A stretch of DNA of 64,000 bases from Plasmopara viticola (taxonomy: Eukaryota > Oomycota > Peronosporomycetes > Peronosporales > Peronosporaceae). Location: positions 1-64,000 of the forward strand of contig MBPM02000015.1 in the NCBI GenBank assembly GCA_001695595.3, written 5' to 3'. Both the position numbers and the translations under genes were made by a program. Positions within the stretch are counted from its first letter, which is position 1. Every line of letters starts with the position of its first letter. Of the stretch, positions 34,867 through 46,759 are shown piece after piece. The notes beneath the pieces are model-generated. The model ran no database searches. It saw only the letters and a program-made list of their open reading frames with translations, and was not told the DNA's origin.

Positions 34867-35102
34867 CACTGTATATATTACAAGTACGAGGGGCGACCGT
34901 ACACAAATTACCCAGGAAACAGGAATCAGCTTTAAATGCAGACACACAGGAATCTAAGTCTCACCTGCAAATTTCCTTCTGCTGGGTTAAACCGCAATTA
35001 CTTAATCGAGGGGACGTTGTCAAATGTTATTTACGCTACCTTCAAACAACAATTTGGTTTTAGAAACGGACGTGCGTGCGATCTAGAGGTATCACTTTTA
35101 CG
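34867..35102. promoter_or_regulatory. Divergent promoter region of ALYREF and Ac45-like genes
   Basis: Only 236 bp separate the two start codons. On the plus strand, TTCAAACAACAATTT (35041-35055) partly fits the oomycete start-site consensus TCATTYYNCAWTTT, 48 bp before the ATG. On the minus strand, GCTGATTCCTGTTTCC (34930-34915) is a weaker match. A shared bidirectional promoter is inferred from spacing. Confidence 0.4.
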
Positions 35103-36184
35103 ATGATGGAAAAGCGGCTGGTCGCGTTGTACGGTCTGGTGGTTGTCACGTCAAATGTGCTGGCCTCTACACTTTTTCCCCACGTGCCATTACTGATGTG
35201 GTCCCAGCGCCCGTGCGTTCTGTCTTAATTGGTGATGCTGTAAGTTTAAACCTGACAGAGCGTTGTGTATCTGAATATATATCGTACAGCATATTCGCTG
35301 GATCTAATGCTTACCTGAGCTCTGAGATGGACGAGACGGCTGTGGCTCTGACTATTCAGTCTACAGTGATCTGTGATGATAATTCGGACAAGGAGGTGCG
35401 CTACTTTGGCTTGAATTGTAAATTATCTGCAGATGAAGAGCTCTTGTGACTGCTACAGGGCGTGCTGAGTATTCAGACCTTTTCATCTCAACAGGCCGAG
35501 GTGTTATGCCTGTTTCTTTTACCGTCATTATCCTTTGAGCAGGTATCTACGCTTACTAAAGAAGGAAGTTCGTATGTACAGAGTTCCGTACAGAGTTCGG
35601 TGTCGTCGGTGGTGATTCCACACACCATTCGTATGAAGCCGCTTCTCCCCGAGTTGGCAAACGCCATGCCCCATATTGTTGAAGCCGATGAATTGGAACT
35701 TTTTGTTGCGTCTGCAGAAGGAAAGACTATGTTTACGAATGGCAGAACGGACTTACTAATCGTTCAACTATCTGAGTCGATGTCGCTGTCGGACGTTGAT
35801 GCAGCCATTCAGACAGCCTCAGGCATTCTTAATGCGAAAACTAGTGACAAAACCGACTTTGCTTTTACTGGCAACGACGCTACTTCTTTTGAAATCGTGG
35901 ATCCTCTTGCGCGTCGTCTTGCTGCTCAGGCACAAGGCAAACGTACAAACTCCTCTATCGATACTGCATTATTGTGTGAGACGGGCTACCTCGTTGGTTA
36001 CAGTGTGGCGGGCAAGGCATTTTGCTTTTCTCATTATGTGAATATCACTCCGGACATCATGGCGGGCCTTCTCTTTGGCCTCTTATTCGTTTTTATGGCG
36101 TACATTGGACTAGGTGTACTTCACCAAATCCAGACGCCGCAGAGGTATCCAATGCATGGAGCCCCTCGCGGCAAGGAATTTTAA
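35103..36184 (+). CDS. V-ATPase accessory protein, Ac45/VOA1/BIG1-like
   Basis: The proposed exons are 35103-35212, 35290-35395 and 35459-36184, about 313 aa, joined through GTGCGT and GTGCGC donors and ACAG acceptors with agreeing phases. The protein starts with a signal peptide (MMEKRLVALYGLVVVTSNVLA), followed by VPLLMWSQRP, similar to the WS-containing start of mature Ac45/BIG1 proteins. A lumenal domain follows with TDLLIVQLSESMSLSDV, then one transmembrane helix near the C-terminus (IMAGLLFGLLFVFMAYIGLG) and a short cytosolic tail with QTPQRY. These features match the Ac45/VOA1 family, which helps assemble or sort the V0 sector in the ER/endomembrane system. The family call rests on architecture and the C-terminal segment. 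The exon 1-2 join is the least certain part. Confidence 0.62.
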
Positions 36185-36279
36185 GGTCACGGCTTAAGCG
36201 GCATGGAGTTTTCAAAAAGACTATTAAAATACATGCTAATAAAGTTTCTATCGGTGACATATAATCATCATTATTAGCC

Positions 36280-36747
36280 TTAAACCACTCGAATGTGCAG
36301 GGAGCAACCAGTGCACGCCACAACGTCCAAGCCATCCTGCAATTCATCCAACGTGATCTCGTAAAACTCTCCGCAGCGGCATTGATGAGTATAAATAATT
36401 TCGTTCCCGACTCCATCCTCACTTTCCAAGACTGCGCGCCGCATACCTCTCACGGAAACTTCATCTGATACGACAACTGCCATACATTTCATCGTGCGCA
36501 CTGAATCATTACGTAGCTTGATGTCGTACTGCTGCCTCAGCACTGAGTCGCGTAACGTCTCGTATGCTTCCTGCACGCGCAAAAAGCACTGTATATCCAC
36601 GTTGTTTGGGCTGATGATTGCATTGGAGTCATTTAGACACTTGTCCGGATGATGTTTACGCGCTGCTTGATGATACGCGCGACGAATGTCATCAGCAGTG
36701 CAGGTAGTCGACACGCCCAGCACAGTGTAGAAGGTGGGCGTAGACAT
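36280..36747 (-). CDS. DPH4: DPH4 (DNAJC24-like) J-domain/CSL zinc protein, diphthamide pathway
   Basis: A 155-aa single-exon protein. Residues 5-75 form a J domain (FYTVLGVSTTCTADDIRRAY, HPDK intact, then QEAYETLRDSVLRQQYD). The C-terminal third is a CSL zinc finger: CRCGEFYEI with a later CTGC pair, giving CxC and CxxC ligands. J domain plus CSL finger in a short protein defines DPH4, which supplies iron/electrons and chaperone function to the first step of diphthamide synthesis on elongation factor 2. The start ATG is at 36747 and no upstream in-frame extension is needed. It converges on the Ac45-like gene with about 95 bp between stop codons, so their 3' ends probably overlap as transcripts. 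Confidence 0.93.
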   Translation of the reverse strand: MSTPTFYTVLGVSTTCTADDIRRAYHQAARKHHPDKCLNDSNAIISPNNVDIQCFLRVQEAYETLRDSVLRQQYDIKLRNDSVRTMKCMAVVVSDEVSVRGMRRAVLESEDGVGNEIIYTHQCRCGEFYEITLDELQDGLDVVACTGCSLHIRVV

Positions 36748-39700
36748 GTGAACAATGAAGTAAAAGTACCCAATCCAGTTTTGCTATGCATTAAATTGAA
36801 GGCATCTACACACCCAATTTTTAAATGACCAATTTTTTAAAGGTCCCCTCTAATTAACAATCGTCACAAACCTTTCCGGTAAGCTGCTACAAGCTTCCGC
36901 ATGTCGTGGCGCAACACGTAAAACAGGCCAAGGTGATTCTGCTTTTGGACGGCCTAAGAATAAGTCCGCCTCGCGCTCAGCTCTACAAAAGTGCAGGCCG
37001 CAACGTCGATTAAAATCGCTATTTAGAATGGAAAACCTCATGATGGGTTTGTCTGACTCTAAAATAATGACAGCTCCTGATTGGTTAAGTCAGCACCAAG
37101 AAATCTATAGCTGTACACGAAAGCGTGCGAGTCATTGCGATAGACTCTGGCTCGCCATGAAACTTCGCACGGCGACAAACTATTGCCGTCAAGCAAAGCA
37201 AATAAATAGAACATCTCTGGCGGGTAATCAAGTTTGTCAAATCTGGCTGCCGGAGACGCTTAGGTACCATCCTAATTGTGAAAAACATATTTCCAAAGGT
37301 GGAGGACATAGAGCCTTGAACCGTCGGTTTACAATCGGGTACTTTTCAGTATGCATATCGATATGATTACCGGTGAAGGCCTCAACAAGGGTTGGTGGAG
37401 CAACAGTTGTTTAAGTAAAAGATTTTTTACGAGTTGCTGGAATGATGGCAATGCCAGTCAGCTAAAATGTAGTAAGTTGTAGAGTCTGAAGTAGCTCTAA
37501 GAAAATGCGTTACTTCAATACTCGTATCTTTCGAAGCCTCGTGTTGGGCCTCTTAGTCTAGGAGAGAGATATCCACAGGTAAATTAATTTTTCGTTTTTT
37601 CTGTGACTCACTTACGAACGTTGTTTGTATCGTAACGATTTTACTTCTCATGCATACGAGTTTGCAAGTGATGAATGAGCGAAAGAAGTAACTTTTAACG
37701 TCTTAAGTAAAAAAACAAATGTATTTTTCGACTACTTAACAACAAGGAGAAGAATTTGTGTCGTATCACCACGTCATTTGCTATGCTTTTAATAAAAGAC
37801 ATATCTAGCTTCGGCACCTGACCGTATCTCTATCTAAAAGGTTATCAAGCCGTGTGCTATCGCCTTTATCCAAAATGCTATTGAGAATCTTTTCCGTTCT
37901 GATTGAAGAGCGCCATGCATTACCTCTCTCTTTTCTGGGATTTTAGTTTAGATGAGACTTTCGTGTCGTGTCCGTGTCAAAACGTATGTGGATTGACTTG
38001 CCGATGCTATACGAACGTTTGGCAAATAGCTCTGCCTATTTGAAGTAATATGTGCCTCTCTACGTAAACCAAAAAGGCAGCGCCCTGAATGCTTCGACCT
38101 CTGGTCGACTATGTCTAGTCAAATATACAGCAAGCGCTGTTCACGCATGATGTGCGTAGAGGTTTAATTGTCACTCCTCGTGCATGAGTCGGTCTACAGC
38201 CGGTCATAACGTGCATGGTTTGCGGCAAACACTGCTAACGAATAGCATTTTTTAATGGGCCTCAATGTGCCGTCAAGACCAATCTTGAGTATTTTGGCCC
38301 ATTGACAGCGAAACCTTGCATGGTAAGTAGCAAGCGCTGCTTTCTTCGAGTGCTGTTCTATAGATATCGTACAAGTAGAGATGCAGCGGCAGGGCCTTGA
38401 TCTTGCAACCTTGGCTAAGAACCAACCATGCCGCTCACAACATGCAGCGTGCGCTGTGCCTTACAAGCATTACTCAATAGATAACGTGTAGAACCACGTG
38501 CGGTGATATGGCCTCGCCAATGCTGCGTTGTCTTAGCGCCAATAATGCCGTCTCGGGTGCAGCAAATTCTGCTTACTACGAACAGCAGCATTGCTATGGA
38601 ATTCACGTGCTTCATTTGGATTGAAGGAATTGATCTTATACCAAAAGACTTTCGTGCTTGATAATACGAATTATTTATTTCAGACTGGCTTGCTGATGTT
38701 GAGCCGATTGCAAAAAGTCAAACTTAATCATGCCTGGGGCGTCGGGTCAAATGTGACGATGCATTGTAAAAAAAACAATCAATATGGTGCGACTTTGCGA
38801 GCATCTATTTAAGATTGTCACTGTTCGATTCGCGACAAGGATGATGGAAATTGCACTTTATAGATAGGTACTAGGTGTAAATCGTAGCTTTGGTAGCATC
38901 AAACGCTGTTTGATTGAGGTTTGATGCGAATTATGACCTCTTTTGAAACATTCCGCATTAAAATGTTCAAGCCTTTTGATGCTACCCGCTTTGCTTTATA
39001 ACGCTATTAGCCTACTTATGATAGTAGCGCCCCTGGTGCGGACAACTTATCAAGTCGGTTAGCGAGTTGGTCATTAATGCGTTGGAATTTGAACACTGAT
39101 GGTGTTGCTGCTCCGCGCCTTCTTAGCGATGCCAATTACTTAACAATCTATTGACCATATGCTTTGAGCTATTCAAATTTCAGCGCGCTTGAAGCCAATT
39201 GCAATTGGCGTATATCTTTACAAACAAAACATCAACAAATGTCCTTCATTGGTCTGTAGCTTGCTGTTTTAACTTCTCATAGCAAATAAAGCTGTGATTC
39301 AAGGGGACTGAATCGTTAAAGGGGTCTGGCTCTGCAAAATGCTTATTACTTAATTCGCCTAAGATCGGAATTTACTTCACATTCACGGCCTTCCCCAAAA
39401 TTATGAATGTTTGAGAAAATATTCTTTCGAATGAGACAACGCGCATTCCATGCATATTGATTGAGACTTTCAATTCTTCAAGGTAACTTGCAGAGTTCGT
39501 AACTCCTGAACAAAATTTACCAGACTTTAAGTACCTCGTTGGGCGGAAAAAATACGTGAGGGCAAATGGTATGCATAGCTGGGAGCCAAAAAATATGAAT
39601 AGCTTACGCTCCAACCCCCCCCATTAGTGCGCTCTCCCACTGAGCATCAAATTTCTGAACCACTTTCTGTGGCTCCATTGGCAACAAGGGACAAGTCATG

Positions 39701-42700
39701 ACCATTTCAGTCCCTTTAAATCCGAGGAGATCTCTTTTTTCTTAAGGATGTTTGAGCTCATGACGAGTGTCTTTAGATTTGGCGTAGCATTTATCTTAGG
39801 TGCCACCAAAAAGGCTTATTTTTCCCGATCAAAGTTTTTTTTAACGGAAGCTTCTATCAGCCGAACGCCCTCAGATACGCACTGATTGCATCAAGTCACT
39901 CTTCAACCGAATGTCACACATTCTCGGAGCCCGGTAGTAATGCCATCACAATTAGCCCGTCTTGATACTTCAGAATACCTTTTTTCTCGCAGGAAGTTGG
40001 TCTTAGCGAGTCTCAGAATCACGTGCAACACGACTACAGCGTAAAAAAAGTGAGCTCTAGTCTTTAGCAATTGTTTCACATTGAAGCCAACTCAAGCCGT
40101 AGTTTGCCATCGACCTAAATCAAGAGATATTTTACGACTATAATTCATATCTTCAAATGTGAGCCAATCTTACTTTAGCATTGTCGATATATACCACTGT
40201 ATGATCAGTGTTCTACGTTAAGTATCTAGCATAGTAACTTCTTCAGAAAAGCATAAACAATGATGACCAGATCATGTAATACTGTACTTTTGACTCTTTG
40301 ATAATAAGCACTGCCATCTTATTGATGCTCAAAAATCACGTGACTTATGCCATACAATACGCCATATCATGAGATCGCATAGCGTGATATTGACCAAAGC
40401 TATGGGTTTTTTCAGACGACACGCAATCATTACAAAGCTCATGTTGCCTCTAAATGCCGGCAAGCCAAAATCAAAGTTTAGGCTTTTGGATGTCAATTAT
40501 AATGGAACGAGCAGCTCGCTGACGTGTGGGCCGCAAGATTTAGCTAAAGTACACTCATTTGTCGATTTATGGCTGATAGAAATTTATTTTTTCGGAAGTA
40601 TATTGAACTTTAAACCCTAATCATTATAAGTTTCAATTTTGGTTGTATCTGCTGAGAATTCTTTGTCTCTGGCTAATTTTGAGAAGATAAATTGGCTCTT
40701 AAGGTTTATTTAGGCTGCATAAAGTAATACTTAAGGTCATAACGATTGATTTTCTTTATCTCAGAGGCGATAAATGGGTCTTTGCAACGAAGGAAATTGA
40801 GGCATTTGTATTCTTCGTAAGTAGCTATAGGGTTCATGCAGGAAGCCAAACGCCGTTGCGAGTGAATAGAACCACGATCTCAAGATATTTTCTTGCGCTA
40901 GTGAGTAAGCCTGGCAAACACTACAAATGCGGTGCTGGGTATGCGGGCCTCAAAAAGCTGCTGTACAATTTATATAATGAGTGGTGCCAGGAGAGCCAGC
41001 ACTCAGTGGTATTGCTAAGAACTTACAGCGGGCGCCTCTTCTACTTAGCTACACGAGACAAAGATATTAAGCGTCGCTAATGATGCTTACCAGTATTCCG
41101 ACAGATATAACCCGATGAGAAGGGTTATAAGCAAGACATCTCGTTCTAGTCTATGCATCCTAAAATTCTTAAATTTATACATCAAATTATGGCAAGAAAG
41201 TGCTTGCCATGACGTGACTACTAGTAAAATGTTGAGTGAACGTTTCGGGCTCTAAGCTTATTTACCGCTTATACCTAAGGATGACAGCAGTCTTGTCATT
41301 ATTTCGATTAATGAGCTTAATGTGCTAGCCGATGCACTTTCGTGCAAGCCAGGCTATACGCTGATATATATCAGCAAAGCCAGAAGCTCTATTAAGAAAA
41401 AGCCGTTTGGCATACAAAACGAATGTCAATCTTGAGTTTTTGTGATTTGACATCGCAAACCAAGATGCCAGACTTGAGAAATCAACGCTTGCCTCCGATC
41501 GCGGGTGTATCGCTATGTGTAAGCAGCCGATCTACTCGATGTGTTTGAGTCATTGTCTTCTATTCAATAATCAGACATCTTCGGTGAGGTTAATAGCCCT
41601 TGCAATTTTACTAGAGACTTCCACTGCATGCAGCAAGGCTACCAGCCACCTTTCTGACACTTGAGATCGGGTTCGGTACCAAAATTAGTAGTCCACACAA
41701 TTCGAAACCGGACATGTTGTAAACTTACACGTACTTTTTTGGAGCAGGCACTTGTAGGTTCTCAGCAAATTATTCATAATGATAAGCATGACTAGTCGTT
41801 TTTCGTTTAATTACTAAGCATCAAAAGTCGGTGATGAGTGTAAGATTTCGACTGCTAAAATAATGTTTGAATTTTCGATAGCGAAGTCGCTGTGCTCACA
41901 ACGCTATCGTGGCAATCACGAACGTCAGGTAATACAGTAAATTTTGTTTTGTACGACACTAAACTCGTGCTTAGCTCCCTTATCAAAGGTAGCTTTGATT
42001 AATGGCTCGCTGTTAAGCTCATCCGAGTATTTCTATAATAAAGGGTACAATAAAAGCTATTTGAGGCTCTCGAGCCCCGGCGTAACGTACGCTGTCTAAG
42101 AGGCTAATCTAAGACATTTTTGGCTAATCTCAAAAAATGAACTTTAATTTTTCATAGAAGTGTTTACTGCTAAAAAAATACTTAAATATTTTTGAACTGG
42201 TTGGAAAATAGACACCTTTGTTTCTTCGAGGTTCAGCAGCTCTTTTAATTGAGCGGCACCTACAAACAAAGCTATAACAGACCTGGTGCACAGGATTAAT
42301 TGACTGGAATTTCTATTTATCTACCACCTATTGATCCATGGCTCGTATTCTTCTGCTACGGCATCTCCAGGGTCAGTCATACTTGTTCGTGTCAAGGACA
42401 AGCACGGCTTTGTCTTGTTATATATTAATAAACGTTTCAGCCGTGTCTATTTTGGAAATAAAAAAATTAGAAATTGTTCCATCACCCATCGTTATATCTG
42501 ACTCATTTTTGCTGCTTTCTCAGGGAAAAAAATCCACTTATGACTGACAGCAATCATTTGCCGGCGTGCGATATTCGTGACACGTCAGAAGCTACAAAGA
42601 CTCCAAATCAGAATTAATATCTTCTATTATTTGCGTGTACAGCCAGCAGCCCACCACTGCTGGCTCCTTCTTTAAGGCAGCCTAGTTATCAGTCTATAAG

Positions 42701-44266
42701 CTTTTTCAATGTGTGAGAACGCACCATTTTGAGAGTTTAGCTTTTTCCTCGTTGAGCATCTTGGGTGATACTTTGGTGAACCTCTTTGTGACACAAATCG
42801 TGTGTCATATTTGACCACAGCCTTCTTCGGTTACGCTCAAGTCAGTGTACTACTACTCTAAATTACGTAGTGCATATACAATGCATTTCGGAGGAGTGAG
42901 ATCGACTGTGGCCATACTTCTCCTTAACAGTGATTCGACTCGCCTCTAATATTATTTTGACGTGAGTTGTATCAAACCTGTTTGCTTAGTATATTTTATT
43001 CGATTTCCTTTTGGTACACTGCGAACCACGAATCAGCTCCGTCCAGCGAAAAGTGAGTCTTTTGATGCGCTATTGATACGAGAAGCGCCTACCTACCTTT
43101 AGGCTGTAGTCCCTTGACTTGTTCTGGAAGCCCCTCTCTCGTTGAAAAAGCCGTTATAGTCCTTGATTGAACAATACATATGATGTTTGTGCCTTTCGTA
43201 TACGCAGGTAAAAAAGCGTGAGCAAAAGCAAAACTCAAAGCTTGCCGGAAGGAATGTTGCTCTCAACCGTTATATTTCGCTATGCAACACTTAAGTGAAG
43301 TAGTTTTACAAATGAGTGTGAAGGTCTTAGTCCGGCCTTCCAGGTAAAAGAGTACATGAAGAACGTGCAAAGAATTGTCGACGTTCAGGGCCGGTTCAGT
43401 AAAACTCAACTTTGATTTCCTGCCGGAGCTCAAGCCTTACAGCTCAAATTTTGGTTGTAAAGTTGAAGGTCGGGCTGCATTTCAGCTGCTTAGCAGAAGG
43501 GAGAAATAACATTACAACCACTTCCTCAGGCTTATAAGCCTCTCGAGTAGCGCATACTGCGCGTCTGACAGATGAAAAAAGGTCATTTGAGAAAGTTTAA
43601 TCCGACAACCTGACCGTGTAGACGTAGGCAGGTGGACAATCAAGTGCTGCAAGATGCGATAGAGTTACTTAGCACCTTGTGCAGATGACCTCTACAGGAA
43701 GACACGCGATTCTTTAATGAACGAGCTTTCGCTCCCCATGTCTTGGGAAGTAGTGTGGGCAAATAAATACAGATTAAAGACTGCTCTGTCAAACAAAGTG
43801 TTCGTGTGTTCTTCATCATTTTGTCCTCTCAAATTTTCATGAGCGACTGAATCTGATGCCTCAACTAAGGTGGGATTGTTATCTTTTTTTAATATTTTTT
43901 CATAACGCAGAAAAAATGTGTTCGGTTGCCTGTCCAGCACCAGGAGCCACTACTGTATAAGCTTTGTTATAAAGAATGCGCTCGGCTTCAAGTAAAGGCC
44001 CCTGTACATTATCGAAAAATATACCTGCAGTAGTAATTTCGACTAATTTTGGCGCTTGAATAATGTGGTTCTCGTATATTTATATATCCACCATTAATAT
44101 CAATTCAACAGCGACACATGTAATGAAAAAACTCATGTTTTTTAGCTAATAAATGCTTTGTCCTCACACTAGCTTTTCATCCAAACGTTTCTATTACGAT
44201 AGATCAAATTTTCAATGTGGAAGTATATGCGCTAGCGGTAGTTAAATTAGGTGAACATAAACGCTC
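36748..44266. other. Gene-free stretch
   Basis: Seven and a half kb of AT-rich sequence with no open frame above about 112 codons and no confident homology. A minus-strand frame at 39372-39614 faintly resembles the segment after copia integrase, but too weakly to annotate. No tRNA or repeat array is visible. Confidence 0.5.
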
Positions 44267-46672
44267 CTAAAACTCGATGACATCTGGCAGCTCCGGTAAA
44301 TTGGTAAGTTTCGCAGGTGGAGACGACATGGAATGAGCGTTCACTCCAGAAGAAGAAGCCGCTGCACGTTTTTCTAAGTCAGGGAGCTGTGGGCCAATCA
44401 TCGCCTCGCTGGAAGTCTGACTATGGGGTGTGAACTCAGGGCATGTGGGCTTACTAAACGAACCCATGGCGCCAAGTCCAGCCACGAAGCCTGCATTGGG
44501 TAGCAAAGTTTGTAGTCCCACTGGTCCTCCGTAGCTATAAGGAGCAGTGTAAAATGGAGGGTAAGCGCCAAACGTAGCTGCAAGACCACATGCGGGCATG
44601 CTCAGCGGTCCATTTAAATAAGTTGGCATAAAAGCTGGTGAGACTACCTGGCTTATCGGCAATGACTGCGCAGCACCATGAGTATTGAGAGCAGGAGTAG
44701 AAGCAGAGACTGAAGTCGCTGTAGTGGCAGTGACCTGGGCTAGATCAGCGTGCGTTGTCTGGACTGCCTCTGTTTTAACGGACAAAGAAGGCGGTTTGAG
44801 TGTTAACGTCGGATCTGCAGGCAGCTGCTTAGCAAGCTCTTGATCTTCTGCCTTTTCCACGACAACCAGGGCGTTCGATACCTCAGCTTCAACCTCCGCA
44901 GCAATTGCAAACTCGACCATATGCTCAGCATCGCGCTCTTCCTTCTTGTGGATGCGCTCAGCAGGCGATGTGTACTTCTCCTTCTTTTTTGATTTCTTCC
45001 TCTCCGTCCTCTCCTTGCGTTCTCGCTCACGACGCTCCTCTTCAGCTTGCTTTAGCTTCACTACCTTCTGAAGCTGAGCTTCTGCCTGGCGCTGCTTTGC
45101 CTTCTCCCGTTTTAGCTTCATCTTCATCTCACGACGCTCCTTTTTGCTTCGTTTCTCTAGCTCCTCGCGAGTTTTAGCCTCCTCTCGGAGACGCTGTTCT
45201 TCACGATAAGCACGAGCGAGCTCTGCCACCGCCATCGCTGTGTCCTTCTCTTCCTTTTCATTCAATAGACGTCTTTTTGCACGGCGCTCTGCTCGGTGTG
45301 ATTTTCTTAAATGGTGCAACTCGTCACTCTCAGATTTTACCTCTGTCCCCTCCTCTTCTTCATCTTCATTGTCGCCTCTGACATCTTCACTGGTAGCACG
45401 ATTAATGTTTCCGCAACTGCTCGTGACGCTTTTCCGTTGACTCTTGATGCTGTGGCGGCTTTGACTACTTTGATGTTGGTTCATGTCTTTTATATCTTCA
45501 CTTTCAACACCCGTGGACTGGGCGTCATCATTCTCTTCCATCACGCTATTTTCACTATCAGCTGAAAGACAACTATGGTTGTAGCTCTTTTTTGAATGTC
45601 GCGCGTCTTTGCGCATGTCAGCGAGTCTTGCAGCTGCCATCTCGGCGTAAAGGTCACGGTTGGACTCGATTTTTTGTGCATGCCGCTTCATCTTCTTGTC
45701 ATTCTTCTTATGAGCCTCGCGAGCAGCAAAAGTCTCGTCAATAAACTCATTATCGTCGTCGTTACTTCCATTCACCCCCTTGACGACTACGGCGCCGAAC
45801 CGACTCATTCCTGCTTCTTCAAACAAAAAATTGTCCGAAGCCAGTGTCTTTGTCTTACCATGCGTATCGAGCAGCTCTTCTTCAAGCAATACTGGCTTAA
45901 CGTCGATCGGAACCTCGTACTTAGACTTAATCTCGTCGCTACTATCGCCATAAAGCCCCCAGTCCGCTGGCTCAATCTTGTCACCATCAGGCAGCTCCAA
46001 CAAATTCAACGATGTACCAGACATAGTCCTAAACAGCCCATCATGGCCAGACGAGATAACCTGGTCTTCTATGTCCGTAGAAAGATTGGCATCCGCGGTG
46101 CTTTCGAGCCTAGTCTTGCCCGTTGACGCGCTTGAGTACGCTCGAGGTTTACTGCTGTGCGATTGCGAAACGGCGCTTTGGGAGCGCCGCAGCGGCTTAA
46201 GACTTCCGCCGTTGCCTGTACGCATACCGCGACGAGACTGGAGATTCACCTGGCTTTCCATGAGCTCGACCCACTTGTTCTTCTCTAATTCAGACGGTGC
46301 CACGCATTGAAAAAGCCTTTTATCGCGTGTTTCCAAGGTAAAAGCGTGTTTATAACGGTGGAATCCAGTTTTACCATTCCAATCGCTAATGCACTTGACT
46401 TCATAAACGCTCGAGGGTTTTTCTGGATGGATACCGTAGGCCTTACGACTCTTATAACTGCGCATTATGACGCATTTACGTCCGCGAACGTCTAATTCCC
46501 ATGTGGCCACGCAGTAGCGGTCGTGCATCACGGGCATCTTGGCTAAGCGTTTCTTCAACATCCCCTCCATACTCCGAGCAGTTTGCGGCTCTTCTTCGTC
46601 TTGTACATCAGCAGTTATGGGTCTGTGCTGGTGGAGTCTTCGAGCTTCCCGCAATCTTTGAGGCTCCTCCAT
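44267..46672 (-). CDS. PH-domain protein with long charged coiled coil
   Basis: An intronless 801-aa frame. Residues about 33-142 form a pleckstrin-homology domain: EGMLKKRLAKMP, basic patch RSYKSRKAYGI, FTLETRDKRLFQCVA and the C-terminal helix with the conserved Trp (NKWVELME). PH domains usually bind phosphoinositides or proteins at membranes. Residues about 400-620 are extremely Glu/Lys/Arg-rich with long uninterrupted helix (REEAKTREELEKRSKKE, then K-E repeats), predicting a single coiled coil. The last 170 residues are Ala/Pro/Ser/Gly-rich, including FGAYPPFYTAPYSYGG, and look disordered. I do not recognise a named orthologue. The clean reading frame and PH fold make it a real gene. The initiator element just upstream supports this start. 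Confidence 0.85.
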   Translation of the reverse strand: MEEPQRLREARRLHQHRPITADVQDEEEPQTARSMEGMLKKRLAKMPVMHDRYCVATWELDVRGRKCVIMRSYKSRKAYGIHPEKPSSVYEVKCISDWNGKTGFHRYKHAFTLETRDKRLFQCVAPSELEKNKWVELMESQVNLQSRRGMRTGNGGSLKPLRRSQSAVSQSHSSKPRAYSSASTGKTRLESTADANLSTDIEDQVISSGHDGLFRTMSGTSLNLLELPDGDKIEPADWGLYGDSSDEIKSKYEVPIDVKPVLLEEELLDTHGKTKTLASDNFLFEEAGMSRFGAVVVKGVNGSNDDDNEFIDETFAAREAHKKNDKKMKRHAQKIESNRDLYAEMAAARLADMRKDARHSKKSYNHSCLSADSENSVMEENDDAQSTGVESEDIKDMNQHQSSQSRHSIKSQRKSVTSSCGNINRATSEDVRGDNEDEEEEGTEVKSESDELHHLRKSHRAERRAKRRLLNEKEEKDTAMAVAELARAYREEQRLREEAKTREELEKRSKKERREMKMKLKREKAKQRQAEAQLQKVVKLKQAEEERRERERKERTERKKSKKKEKYTSPAERIHKKEERDAEHMVEFAIAAEVEAEVSNALVVVEKAEDQELAKQLPADPTLTLKPPSLSVKTEAVQTTHADLAQVTATTATSVSASTPALNTHGAAQSLPISQVVSPAFMPTYLNGPLSMPACGLAATFGAYPPFYTAPYSYGGPVGLQTLLPNAGFVAGLGAMGSFSKPTCPEFTPHSQTSSEAMIGPQLPDLEKRAAASSSGVNAHSMSSPPAKLTNLPELPDVIEF

Positions 46673-46693
46673 GGATAAATGCAGAGACAGGTT

Positions 46694-46708
46694 AATGTAG
46701 CAATGAGC
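46694..46708 (-). promoter_or_regulatory. Oomycete-type initiator of the PH-domain gene
   Basis: On the minus strand the sequence reads GCTCATTGCTACATT, close to the oomycete start-site consensus GCTCATTYYNCAWTTT (one extra base in the middle). It lies 21 bp before the ATG at 46672, inside the short leader distance typical of oomycete genes. Confidence 0.55.
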
Positions 46709-46759
46709 CGCTTGTGATTTGTCACGTAATTTTTGGGAATAACTCCGTATGGAATCCTC

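Noticed and set aside
35213..35289. Reading the open frame 35198-35449 as a separate gene
   Set aside because: Its first third is better explained as intron 1 of the Ac45-like gene, and its rest as exon 2 and intron 2 in matching phase.
36850..37041. 63-aa minus-strand frame upstream of DPH4
   Set aside because: GC-richer than its surroundings, but no homology or splice connection was found.
39372..39614. Faint similarity to the post-integrase segment of copia (minus strand)
   Set aside because: The alignment depends on a few scattered residues and no other copia motif was found nearby.
44905..46310. Plus-strand open frames opposite the PH-domain gene
   Set aside because: They are antisense shadows of a Glu/Lys/Arg-rich coding region, which naturally lacks reverse-strand stops.
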